From Niallia sp. FSL W8-0635 (GTDB lineage: Bacteria > Bacillota > Bacilli > Bacillales > Cytobacillaceae), in the NCBI RefSeq assembly GCF_038007965.1, contig NZ_JBBOYD010000001.1, forward strand, positions 846,501 to 910,500: DNA of 64,000 nt, in the 5' to 3' direction. Shown piece by piece: positions 47,141 through 56,500 of the stretch. Below the pieces are notes generated by a model. That model was not told the origin of the DNA. It was given only the letters and a program-made list of their open reading frames with translations, and did not search any database. The translations under genes were made by a program, and so were the position numbers. Position 1 is the first letter of the stretch, and the number at the start of each line of letters is the position of its first letter.

Positions 47141-47173
47141 AAAATTAACAAATTATAGAAGGAGTTTTGGAGT

Positions 47174-47320
47174 ATGGGACATAAAAAATCGCCTAATGCG
47201 AGACCCATCATAAACATCACCATTCCAGATGATTTATTGGAAGAAGTAGAAAACTTCCGTTTTGCAGAAAGAAAAAGGAACCGTTCACAAGCCATATGCC
47301 AAATCCTTGAACTGGATTAA
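47174..47320 (+). CDS. Ribbon-helix-helix (CopG/Arc-like) small DNA-binding protein
   Basis: 48 residues. AAGGAG lies upstream of the ATG. The sequence ARPIINITIPDDLLEEVENF, then KRNRSQAICQILEL gives one beta strand and two helices with the NRS turn, the classic RHH fold that binds DNA as a dimer. Such small proteins are usually antitoxins or autorepressors. It is 68 bp upstream of the DUF2397-HEPN-like gene with no terminator between, so a repressor or antitoxin for that gene is a reasonable inference. Confidence 0.75.
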   Translation: MGHKKSPNARPIINITIPDDLLEEVENFRFAERKRNRSQAICQILELD

Positions 47321-47388
47321 AAGCTTATTGGGAATAAAAAGCCATGCCGATTATGACGAAGAAAATTTAACAAGTATAGGAGAATACC

Positions 47389-48597
47389 ATGACGCTAGAA
47401 CAAAGATTGCTCCGACCCTTTACAAAAGCAAAATACCTCAGCGAAGAAAACTACAAACGATATACCGCCATTATCCACTATTTGTATCAACAACATGAAG
47501 TTTATTATGCACCTCCATCCTTGCCGATTACCATCTTAGAATTTATAAAAGAAAATGATGTATTAGGATTCTTCGGTGACTATGACCTATCCAAACTAGA
47601 AGCGGATTTAAATATGCTTGAGAGTTGGGGGAATGTCATTTCTCACCAGGATTCCGGAAACGTTAGCAGAATTGAAGACTTCAACCGTAGAAAGCTACGC
47701 TATCAATGTACACCTGAAACCATCGAGATTGAACGTATGCTTGAAAAGATGAATAGCCAAATCAATCGAGTAAAAGGGTCATTGGATTCAAATTTGGTAA
47801 ATTCGTTATCCAACTTAATGATAGAGTTGGAAACCTACAAAGCAAAATCCTATTTTAAGAAAGAGGAAAGGAAAGAGCTTAACCTATTATGGAATCAAAT
47901 TTTTGCCCAGTTTGATAATCTACGAAAAGATTCCTCCGACTACCTGGGAATTATCCATAGTAGAAACATCGATGACGCTATGCAAAACAAAGAAATCAGC
48001 GCATTTCGACTGAAATTCACGGAGTATTTAACTGGTTTTATTATCACCCTTCAAAAAAACGTGCATATTATCGAGTTTTCTATCAAGGAAATTGATAAAG
48101 ACCTGATTCATCGTGTCATTACCGAGCTGATATTGGAGCATAAAGATAAACCCTCACTCGGAGAGCCAATAACCGATAAGGAATATCTGGAAATCTATAT
48201 GAACCAATGGAATGCCATGAAGAAGTGGTTTAAATATGACGAATACAATGAACGGTTTGTTGATTATCTATTAAAACAAAAATCAATTATTATTAAGAAG
48301 TCAAAAAATGCTACCATGGAAAATATTTGTGAAATTTTAAAAAATATTAACCCCGATCTTAATAAATTGTTTAAATCAGAGATAAACAAGAATAAGCAAG
48401 GCCAAAAAATAATATCGGCACTTAAGTCTTTAAACAACCTAAGACATTCATTTGCCCATGGAATACTTTCAGAAAAGGTTTACCTTTCTGATATTGAAAA
48501 ATACTTCACTCAAGCAGTTAAAATGATTATTATTCTTGATAGTGTTATACAATTATTTAGTGAAGAGCAAAATACTACTACACAACAAGTTGGATAA
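47389..48597 (+). CDS. DUF2397 (Wadjet JetA-like) N-terminus joined to a HEPN-like C-terminus
   Basis: 402 residues, ATAGGAGAA site before the ATG. Residues 1-~290 match DUF2397/TIGR02677: YKRYTAIIHYLYQQHEVYYA, ESWGNVISHQDSG, IEDFNRRKLRYQCTPETIEI and WNAMKKWFKYDE. That family normally runs to ~500 residues and acts with DUF2398, a JetC-like SMC and DUF2399. None of these partners is here. After ~300 the sequence changes to a helical end with LNNLRHSFAHGILSEKV, containing Arg352-x4-His357, the Rx4-6H signature of HEPN/Abi-C ribonucleases. This looks like a chimeric, stand-alone effector. An alternative is simple C-terminal divergence. Confidence 0.7.
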   Translation: MTLEQRLLRPFTKAKYLSEENYKRYTAIIHYLYQQHEVYYAPPSLPITILEFIKENDVLGFFGDYDLSKLEADLNMLESWGNVISHQDSGNVSRIEDFNRRKLRYQCTPETIEIERMLEKMNSQINRVKGSLDSNLVNSLSNLMIELETYKAKSYFKKEERKELNLLWNQIFAQFDNLRKDSSDYLGIIHSRNIDDAMQNKEISAFRLKFTEYLTGFIITLQKNVHIIEFSIKEIDKDLIHRVITELILEHKDKPSLGEPITDKEYLEIYMNQWNAMKKWFKYDEYNERFVDYLLKQKSIIIKKSKNATMENICEILKNINPDLNKLFKSEINKNKQGQKIISALKSLNNLRHSFAHGILSEKVYLSDIEKYFTQAVKMIIILDSVIQLFSEEQNTTTQQVG

Positions 48598-48613
48598 TAT
48601 TTATAATGAAAAG

Positions 48614-48655
48614 AAGACAAGCAACTGGAACTATTCAGCAGCTTGTCTTTATTTA
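48614..48655 (+). terminator. Terminator after the DUF2397-HEPN-like gene
   Basis: AAGACAAGC (48614-48622) pairs with GCTTGTCTT (48641-48649), followed by TATTTAT. Confidence 0.6.
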
Positions 48656-48689
48656 TATGGATAAAAAAACATATTACAAAATTAATGCG

Positions 48690-48880
48690 CTTTATAATTC
48701 TCTTAATGTCTCCTTAAAACCTAGCCTTTCGTCCTCCTGTAAGTTTACTAGAGTAATAACCTCTTTGCCTAACTTGATAAAACTATTACTACCTGACTAC
48801 CGAATTTTGAAAAGTGTATTCTTTCTCTTACTGCGTCATCATCTACATAGCCAATTTTTTTGTTGAAATACGGAAAAAAA
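48690..48880 (-). pseudogene. Possible decayed minus-strand coding fragment
   Basis: On the minus strand two frames give KKIGYVDDDAVRERIHFSKF and, after a stop and shift, LGKEVITLVNLQEDERLGFK ending in TAA. They look like the C-terminal end of one small protein split by a frameshift. No start site. The rest of 48656-49010 shows nothing further. Confidence 0.25.
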
Positions 48881-49010
48881 AGCTACTGCTTATTTAACTG
48901 ATTGAAATTATATTTATACTCAATCACTGGTATTAAATCGATAAGTAATTTAATTTGTAAAGTGTTTATAACAGCACTCTGCTTTTTCTTTTTTCTAAAA
49001 ATATTTTAAA

Positions 49011-49026
49011 TTGTATGGTAAAATAT
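49011..49026 (+). promoter_or_regulatory. Extended -10 promoter for the DUF2075 gene
   Basis: TGTATGGTAAAATATT (from 49012) with a TGG-TAAAAT extended -10, the same core as at 13956. Transcription would start ~30 bp before ATG 49063. Confidence 0.45.
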
Positions 49027-49062
49027 TCATATTATTATAGAACTGATTTCGGAGGTCCATAA

Positions 49063-50994
49063 ATGATCGTCTACGAAGCTAACAAACATGAATTTCTTGA
49101 ACATGTTGATAAAGATGTTCTTGTTTCCCATATACTAACACAATTTGAATTGAAACTAGGACGTACAAGTGAGTCGGAAATTCGGTCTTGGGATAATTCA
49201 ATGTTGCATATGTACCGTGTTTTAAATGATCCTTCAATTCCCAATGACGCTGGGGTTGCAATTGAATATAAGATTCCATATACATCAAAAAGAGTGGACT
49301 TTCTTTTATCTGGACATGATGGTGAGAAAGATTCTGTGGTTATTGTCGAATTGAAACAATGGTCAGAAGTACAAAAGGTTGAGGGGAAAGAAGCCATTAT
49401 TAAAACGGCTTTAAATCGTGGTTTGCATGAAGTAACCCATCCTTCATACCAAGCGTGGTCCTATGCTGCACTAATCGAAGATTACAATGAAAATGTGCAA
49501 AAGCAATTCATCCAATTAAAACCATGTGCGTATTTACATAATTATCGAATCCGAGATAATGATCCATTAACAGATGAATATTATGATTATTATCTTAACC
49601 TAGCCCCTGTATATGCCAAGGGTGAAGTGGAGAAGCTACGAAATTTTATAAAGAAATATATAAAATTTGGAGATCAGAAAGAAATTTTATATCAAATTGA
49701 ACAAGGGAGAATTCGACCTTCAAAATCACTTCAGGACTCATTATCAAATATGCTAAAGGGTAATCAAGAGTTTGTGATGATTGATGAGCAAAAGGTGTTT
49801 TATGAAACGGCACTCCAGATAGCAAAAAGGGCAATTAAAACGGATACAAAGCAAGTCATGATAATTGAAGGCGGACCAGGCACGGGGAAAACCGTATTGG
49901 CTATCAACTTATTAGTTGCATTGACAAATAAAACAATGACATGTCAATACGTCACAAAAAATTCAGCTCCACGAAATGTCTACTCTACGAAGTTGAAAGG
50001 TGACTTTAGAAAAACAAGAATTGATAATTTATTCAAAGGATCTGGAAGCTATACAGAATCGGAAAAAGATGAACTGGATGTATTGATTGTTGATGAGGCA
50101 CATAGGTTAAATGAGAAATCCGGGATGTTTCAAAACCTAGGGGAGAACCAGGTAAAGGAAATAATCCATACTGCTAGAATGTCTATATTTTTTATTGATG
50201 AAAATCAGCGAGTAACTTTGAAGGATATTGGTAGTGTTGAGATAATTAGGGAATACGCTAAAGAATATGGAGCAGAAGTTACATCGGGTGTTTTAGCTTC
50301 ACAGTTTAGATGTGATGGCTCAGATGGGTATATTGCCTGGCTCGATGATGTATTGCAAATCCGTGAAACAGCAAATGCAAATGATATGGGATTAGATTAC
50401 GATTTCAAAGTGTTTTCTAGTCCAAATGAAATGAAAACAGAAATTGAAGAGAAAAATAAAATCAAAAACAAATCTAGAATTGTTTCCGGATATTGCTGGG
50501 AGTGGCCAAAGGACAACCGGACGAATTCGAACTTTCATGATATTAAAATTGAAGAGCATGACTTTGGGATCAGCTGGAACTTAGATAGCTCTACAACATG
50601 GGCTATTGATAAAAATTCTGTACATGAAGCCGGATGTATCCACACCTGCCAAGGATTAGAGTTTGATTATGTTGGAGTTATTATTGGGGATGATTTGCGA
50701 TACGAAAATGGACAAGTTATTACTGACTATACAAAGCGAGCAAAAACGGATCAATCACTCAAGGGGATTAAAAAAATGCTTAAAGAATCACCTGAAGAAG
50801 CTCTAGAGATAGCAGATAAAATTATTCGTAACACGTATCGCACATTGATGACCAGGGGACAAAAAGGCTGTTATATATACTGTACAGATAAGAAATTGGA
50901 ACAATACTTTAGATCTCGGTTAATGCGTGAAAGCCTGTATAGTGAAAGTGCATATGGAAATATGGAGGCTGCGGAGGATAAAGAAAGTTATTAA
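49063..50994 (+). CDS. DUF2075 helicase with N-terminal PD-(D/E)XK-like domain
   Basis: 643 residues, TCGGAGGTCC site before the ATG. The N-terminal ~210 residues carry IEYKIPYTSKRVDFLLSG followed by VVIVELKQWSE, the D...ExK pattern of a PD-(D/E)XK nuclease fold. The second half is the DUF2075 (COG3410) helicase: IIEGGPGTGKTVLAINLL (~267-284), DVLIVDEAHRL, FFIDENQRVT, HTCQGLEFDYVGVIIGDD and RTLMTRGQKGCYIYCTD. The family are nuclease-helicases often found in defence islands. It ends the cassette bracketed by the 125-bp repeats. Its own promoter and a terminator upstream make it an independent unit. Confidence 0.85.
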   Translation: MIVYEANKHEFLEHVDKDVLVSHILTQFELKLGRTSESEIRSWDNSMLHMYRVLNDPSIPNDAGVAIEYKIPYTSKRVDFLLSGHDGEKDSVVIVELKQWSEVQKVEGKEAIIKTALNRGLHEVTHPSYQAWSYAALIEDYNENVQKQFIQLKPCAYLHNYRIRDNDPLTDEYYDYYLNLAPVYAKGEVEKLRNFIKKYIKFGDQKEILYQIEQGRIRPSKSLQDSLSNMLKGNQEFVMIDEQKVFYETALQIAKRAIKTDTKQVMIIEGGPGTGKTVLAINLLVALTNKTMTCQYVTKNSAPRNVYSTKLKGDFRKTRIDNLFKGSGSYTESEKDELDVLIVDEAHRLNEKSGMFQNLGENQVKEIIHTARMSIFFIDENQRVTLKDIGSVEIIREYAKEYGAEVTSGVLASQFRCDGSDGYIAWLDDVLQIRETANANDMGLDYDFKVFSSPNEMKTEIEEKNKIKNKSRIVSGYCWEWPKDNRTNSNFHDIKIEEHDFGISWNLDSSTTWAIDKNSVHEAGCIHTCQGLEFDYVGVIIGDDLRYENGQVITDYTKRAKTDQSLKGIKKMLKESPEEALEIADKIIRNTYRTLMTRGQKGCYIYCTDKKLEQYFRSRLMRESLYSESAYGNMEAAEDKESY

Positions 50995-51188
50995 TAAATA
51001 GTATAGGGTTTCCAAAGACTTGGGGTATAAATGGGAGAAAAACTTATATAGTGAAGGCAGAAAAGAACAGTCCCCATGATTTCCTTTTCCGTACTGAGAG
51101 GTTGCCTCCTAATTTTCTAACACATCGATGTATCGTGTAACATGTATGTGAAACAAGAATATTCGGGGAGTCACAGTGACGATAAATT

Positions 51189-51313
51189 TCTTATTTAAAT
51201 ATGGTTGGTTTCTCTGGTGGTGTCCTATTGATTGATGAAGCGTATAGCATAACAGCGAATGATTATAGCGATAGTTATGGGAAGGAAAGTCTTACTGAGT
51301 TAACAAAAGCTCT
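51189..51313. repeat. 125-bp direct repeat, copy B
   Basis: Identical to 46498-46622. It even includes the last codons and stop of the asparaginase gene, although no asparaginase gene lies here, so copy B derives from the copy A junction or vice versa. Confidence 0.9.
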
Positions 51314-51374
51314 TGATGATTATTATGATGACTTAGTTGTAATTACAAGAATCCTCTATTGTAACAATTATTAA
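51201..51374 (+). pseudogene. Second, shorter AAA ATPase remnant
   Basis: The frame starting MVGFSGGVLLIDEAYSITAN runs as in copy A until DDLVVIT, then enters unrelated sequence and stops at 51372. Too short to fold as an ATPase; no ribosome site. It is the relic half of the duplication. Confidence 0.75.
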
Positions 51375-51402
51375 ATACAAGAAATAATTAGGAGGAGCCA
51401 AA

Positions 51403-51876
51403 GTGTCAATCAATTTAGATACAGAAAAAAAATTACAACAGTTTTTTTCTGAAATCGAGTATCAAACTATTATTAATTTGAATATTGATTATCTTAAAGA
51501 AGCTATTTCCCTTAAATTAATTAGTGTTAATAATGATGAATTAATTAAAATTAATATTACGTTTAAACAAGTCATGTCTTATTATATCTATCAAGAACCA
51601 GAATATGATACGTATAGACTGAATAACTTTGATGAAGAGTCCAATTTATTATTAACGGAATCAAGCTATTTTCCACAAGGATTTGGTAAAATTATGATTG
51701 AAAGTCTAAATAGTGAACTAAAAGAAATAGAAACACTTTCCTCTACTACAAATTTCTATTTCCAAGTTAATAATAAAGACTACTTCTTTATTGAAGCAAA
51801 CTCCTTAAGTATAAATGGTATAGAGTATAGAAATTTGATTACAGATGATAAAGAGTTGAAGAAACCATTAGATTGA
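51403..51876 (+). CDS. Hypothetical protein, possibly immunity-type
   Basis: 157 residues from GTG 51403, which has a perfect AGGAGGAG eight bases upstream. Mixed alpha/beta, acidic, no signal or membrane segment (TIINLNIDYLKEAISLKLIS, YYIYQEPEYDTYRLNNF, SSYFPQGFGKIMIESLN). I do not recognise the family. Its size, acidity and lone position after a rearranged junction resemble immunity proteins of Bacillus toxin loci, but no toxin gene is seen. A terminator follows. Confidence 0.5.
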   Translation: MSINLDTEKKLQQFFSEIEYQTIINLNIDYLKEAISLKLISVNNDELIKINITFKQVMSYYIYQEPEYDTYRLNNFDEESNLLLTESSYFPQGFGKIMIESLNSELKEIETLSSTTNFYFQVNNKDYFFIEANSLSINGIEYRNLITDDKELKKPLD

Positions 51877-51890
51877 ATATTTATCTTTAG

Positions 51891-51926
51891 GAGCTAAGAG
51901 TGTTAAGGCATCTTAGCTCTTTCTTT
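51891..51926 (+). terminator. Intrinsic terminator
   Basis: GAGCTAAGA (51891-51899) pairs with TCTTAGCTC (51911-51919), then TTTCTTTT. Confidence 0.8.
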
Positions 51927-51987
51927 TCTGCAAACTGCCACTCAATCCCAAAAACAACCATCTCTTCAGCCCTCCCCCTTCATCTTT

Positions 51988-52005
51988 CCTACCAAACTTA
52001 GTATA
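51988..52005. promoter_or_regulatory. Probable operator of the GntR/LacI-type regulator (autoregulation)
   Basis: Shares spacer and one full arm (AAACTTAGTATA) with the palindrome at 53264-53283, and lies 46 bp before the regulator gene. Confidence 0.5.
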
Positions 52006-52050
52006 GTAAATATATATTATCCAATAAATAAACACAAAAACCGCTGGAGG

Positions 52051-53130
52051 ATGAGACCAATCAAAAACGAACCATTATATCAGCAAATTCAAAACAAAAT
52101 AATAGAGCGAATAAAGGCAGGAAAATGGAGAGTAGGAGACAGAGTTCCCTCTGAAAAGGAATTAATGGATGAATTTCATGTAAGCCAGATTACTACCAAG
52201 AATGCATTAGCTGGCTTAGCTGATAAAGGAATTGTGGAGCGGATCAAGGGGAAAGGGACGTTTGTCATTGAAAGTAGTTTTACAGGTTCAATGGCTCACA
52301 ATCACACTTCAAGTGGGTTGATTGGGTTAATTATTCCAACGATGAAGACGAAGGTGGAACAGGATTTTGTTAATTTCCTTGAACAGTATGTGACGGAACG
52401 AGGGTATAACTTAGTCATTAAGATATCTAGAGAATCACAGATAAAAGAGGCAGAGGCAATTGAGACATTTCGTGCTATTGGGGTGGAAGGGATTATTATT
52501 TTTCCTGCTGAAAAGGAAACGTATAATGAAGCGGTTCTTCGACTTACGCTAGACAAATTTCCTCTCGTATTGATTGATCGATATATGAAGAATATTTCTA
52601 CATATAGTGTAAGTTCAGAAAATACGCAAGGAGCGTTTGAGACTATTTCTTATCTGTTGAATAAAGGGCATGAACAGATTGCACTTATCTCTCCATTAAT
52701 AACAAACACGGTGACGGAAGAACGGGCAAAAGGATTTGAGCAAGCTTTCTTAAGAAAAGGAATTACAATTGATAAAAATCTTTGGCTACCATTGCCATTT
52801 GATAAAATATCCGCTGATGAAACGCCTGCACTGATTAAACAATTTTTAATGGAAAACCCGCAGTTAGCTTGCTTATTTACGATGAATGCAGAACTGGCAC
52901 AGTATGCATATCGCGCTATTTTAGAAGTCCAAAAAGAGTACTTCCGTCCAATAGAGTTAGTCACTTTTGATTCGCCTGGAATAGAAGGTGTAACTTTTGT
53001 ACAACAGGATATTCAGCGATGTAGCAAGGATACGGTGAAGTTATTAATGCAACAACTAGCTGGCGAATACGATCCGAAACGAATTTTTATCCCGGTAAAT
53101 ATAGTGCTTGCTGCAGGAAATGAAAAATAA
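52051..53130 (+). CDS. GntR-type HTH with LacI-type sugar-sensing domain (AraR-like repressor)
   Basis: 359 residues. N-terminal GntR winged helix: EPLYQQIQNKIIERIKAGKW, VPSEKELMDEFHVSQITTKN and IVERIKGKGTFVIES. From ~85 to the end is a periplasmic-binding-protein-like sensor (GLIGLIIPTMKTK, GVEGIIIFPAEKE, LVLIDRYMKN, LACLFTMNAELAQYAYRA). This is the AraR architecture: a repressor released by a pentose such as arabinose. The ATG abuts the GGAGG site with no spacer, so the true start may be a nearby non-ATG codon. It is followed by a GH43 glycosidase gene that shares its operator sequence and is the likely target. Confidence 0.85.
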   Translation: MRPIKNEPLYQQIQNKIIERIKAGKWRVGDRVPSEKELMDEFHVSQITTKNALAGLADKGIVERIKGKGTFVIESSFTGSMAHNHTSSGLIGLIIPTMKTKVEQDFVNFLEQYVTERGYNLVIKISRESQIKEAEAIETFRAIGVEGIIIFPAEKETYNEAVLRLTLDKFPLVLIDRYMKNISTYSVSSENTQGAFETISYLLNKGHEQIALISPLITNTVTEERAKGFEQAFLRKGITIDKNLWLPLPFDKISADETPALIKQFLMENPQLACLFTMNAELAQYAYRAILEVQKEYFRPIELVTFDSPGIEGVTFVQQDIQRCSKDTVKLLMQQLAGEYDPKRIFIPVNIVLAAGNEK

Positions 53131-53141
53131 GGAAAGAGTAT

Positions 53142-53168
53142 GCTACCTAATTCATGGTGGCTATTTTT
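53142..53168 (+). terminator. Short intrinsic terminator after the regulator
   Basis: GCTACC (53142-53147) pairs with GGTGGC (53156-53161, one G-T pair), followed by seven T. Confidence 0.55.
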
Positions 53169-53263
53169 TTGTCTTAAAATTGTCTCCTTCTTACCGTTTG
53201 AATACTTTCCTTTTTTTTCTAATAAGTAGGACTTTTCAATCAAAAAAGTATAAAAGGTATATT

Positions 53264-53283
53264 ATATACTAAGTTTAGTATAT
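53264..53283. promoter_or_regulatory. Palindromic operator upstream of the GH43 gene
   Basis: Two 9-bp arms ATATACTAA and TTAGTATAT separated by GT. A related site lies before the adjacent regulator gene, which suggests one repressor binds both. Confidence 0.6.
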
Positions 53284-53312
53284 GTTTACGAATTGGGATA
53301 ATATAAGATGTT

Positions 53313-53326
53313 TGTAAGCGCTTTTA
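53313..53326. promoter_or_regulatory. CcpA catabolite-responsive element (cre)
   Basis: TGTAAGCGCTTTTA matches TGWAARCGYTWNCW at 13 of 14 positions. Located between the operator and the glycosidase gene, it implies glucose repression. Confidence 0.65.
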
Positions 53327-53527
53327 ATAGTTGTGGAATAACATCTATAGATTGGGTTTAATAGTTTTTCATTCTTCAAAACTTTTTACTAGATTACAGG
53401 TACCCAGGGTATACAAAATCAACTTATAACGGATTACGTATACCACTTTTATATAAATGGTATCAACTATTGTTAAAAATATGGGGAGGGGATTATCCTG
53501 AAGAAGTTAGTAAAAGTATTACTGTGT

Positions 53528-56500
53528 GTGAGTTTATGGCTCTCTTTACCGTATGCAGCATTTGCATACAGTAACCCAATGGATTTACCAGAATCTTGGA
53601 CATGGGATAGTGGGGAGTATTATGGAGAAGGGGACCCATTTATTCTAAAGCATAATGGTATTTATTATCTTTATGTTAGTACGGTAGATGATAAAAGTGG
53701 TGTGAAAGCTTGGACATCAGAAGATTTGATGGATTGGAAATATGCGGGTCTTGTTACAGAAGAACCTACTACGAAGGCTGCCTATGCACCGGAAGTAGTT
53801 TACTGGAATGGTGAATTCTATATGTATACATCTCCAGGTGGAAATGGGCATTATGTGTATAAAAGTTCAAGTCCACTAGGCCCTTTTAAAAAACAAACGG
53901 ATAACCTTGGGATGGGAATTGATGGACATGTTTTTATTGATGATGATGGTAAATGGTATTTTTATAGTACGGGATCAAACAGAATAGATGCACGCTCCAT
54001 GCCATCGCCAACTGAATTTGGCAAAGCAACAGATACTGGTGCAAAAATGAATGGCTGGACAGAAGGAGCAACGGTACTGAAAAGAAACGGCAAATACTAT
54101 ATGACGTATACGGGAAATCATATTTGGAATAAAGCATACCGGATTGACTATGGAGTAAGTGATTCTCCTAATGTTGGTTTTACAACAAACAAGGAGCAAA
54201 ATCCACTACTATTAAATACGGAAGGGGAAAATGTAGGGTTAGGGCATAACACAGTTGTCCGAGGACCAGACCTAGATTCTGACTACATTGTTTACCATAG
54301 TCATGCAAACCCTGGGCGCTACATAAACTTTGACCGCATAGCATGGAATGGAGATAAAATGCTAGTGCTAGGACCAACAACCTCTGACCAACCAGATCCT
54401 GCATTACCGGATTTTAGTGATCGATTTGCTCGCACTGACATCGGAGAGGATTGGAAAAATGTAAATGGAGGAAAATGGAGTATTACAGATGATTCTTCTA
54501 ATTGGCTGGAACAGAAGACTTTGGATGATACGAAATGGTATAGACAAGTAAGTAAGGCAGCAACGAATAAGGAATATACGGCAGAATTCAATCTGAAAAT
54601 GGTAGAAAAAGGGGAGAGTGAAAATCCTCGACTTGGTGTGGTTTTCTCCTACACTGATGAAAAGAACTACGGGACAGCTGTCTTGAGTCCAGAGCATAAT
54701 CGACTGGAAACTAATTTTGTTGTTGATGGTGAGGAACAAGGCTGGGAGTACGCAGATTTACCAGAAGGCTATGATTACACAAAGCTACATCAAATGAGAG
54801 TAGAAAAGTCAGAAGATACATTTAGAATCTTTGTGGATGGCATGCAAAAGCAAACACGAGAGGTTCGCAATATTGGTGCTGGTAGCATTGGCTACACCAC
54901 ATCAGATGTACACGGAGCTTTTGGCTATACAGCTTCTAGTAATAAAGTAGACGGAAGTAACGCCTTTGATGCCTATAAGCCTTTACCAGGAAAAGTTGAG
55001 GCGGTTCATTACAATGCTGGTGGCGAAGGAGTTGGGTATCATGACAAGACAAGTAAAGAAGACGTTAATCCGTATCGACAAGATCATGTAGATATTGCTG
55101 ACGATTCCGACGGCAGTTATTATGTTGAATCAAATGAAAAAGGGGAATGGCTGAAATACAATGTAAATATTGCAGAAGAAGGCTTATATAATCTGGATTT
55201 ACGAGTAGGCTCATCTTCTAAAGATGCTAAGGTAAGGATCTTGTTAGATGGAAAGACAGATATAACTGGGGATGTAAGTATTCCGCAATCAACCGATTGG
55301 AGAACGTTCTCGATCGAAAAGCTGAAATTACCGAAAGGCAAGCATACTTTAACCATGGAAGTGGTAAAGGGTTCGTTTGATTTTTCAAGCTTTAAAGTAC
55401 AAGGATACAAAGCAGTTGACAGTTTATATGACGATTTTAATGACGGGGATGCAGAAGGATGGGACGAAATAGAGGGGACATGGAAGGTTGGTCCTTTTGA
55501 AGAGCAAAATATTGATTTTGATGAATACAAAAAGGTTCCTGGGGTAATTAATGCAGCCTATTACAACACTGGTGGTGAAGGAGTTGCCTATCATGATACG
55601 ACGGCTGAGAATATTGGTGGCGTATTCAGAAGGGATTCTGTAGATATAAGAACCAATCCGGAAGGCGGCGGATATGCTGTTGGGTGGAATCAGACTGGTG
55701 AATGGCTGAAATACAATGTAAATGTGCAAGAAGCTGGCGAATACAATCTTAAGCTGTATGTAGCTACAACCTTCACAAGTGCAAAGGCACGCATCTGGTT
55801 AGATGATGAAACAGATTTAACCGGCGTAATTGATGTCCCAGCTACTGGTGGCTGGAACAATTGGCAGCCTGTTATAAAAAATGGAATTACTTTGCCTAAG
55901 GGAAATCACACATTGAAACTAGAATTCGTGGAAGGGGAATTTGATTTTACAAAAATGGAATTAACATCCTTTGATATTCCTAGATCACTCCCTGGACTCA
56001 TTGAAGCGGAAGACTATAACACTGGTGGCCAAAATGTAGCTTATTATGATAAGACAGAAGGAAACGCTGGTGATGAGTACCGCAACGATGATGTGGATAT
56101 TCGAAAATTATCTGAAGGGGATTATGCAGTTAGCTCGATTCAAACGGGAGAATGGTTAACGTATGATGTAGATATTTTAGAAGAAGGAAGCTATGGACTT
56201 GATTTACTTGTTTCCTCTGTAAGCGATGGAGCGAAGGTGAAAATTCTTTTAGATGACGAGATAGATGTAACAGATGAAATTGCTTTGCCGAAAACGGGAA
56301 GCGTGGACACTTGGAAGAATGTATCTTTACAGGATATAGCATTACCAGCTGGCAAACATACGTTAAAAGTGGTTGCTGTAGAAGGTGACTTTGAGCTTTC
56401 GAAGTTCATGTTCCACCAATTTGATAAGCACAAAAAGCTTCCAGGTAAAATAATGGCAGCCGACTATATTACCGGTGGAGAAGGAGTAGCCTATCACGAT

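Noticed and set aside
47262..47498. 78-codon frame overlapping the RHH gene end and the DUF2397 gene start
   Set aside because: It uses the wrong frame for both; the RHH gene (47174-47320) and the gene at 47389 both have proper ribosome sites.
48606..48866. 86-codon plus-strand frame after the DUF2397 gene
   Set aside because: It runs through a terminator hairpin and has no ribosome site; the minus strand shows the better coding trace.
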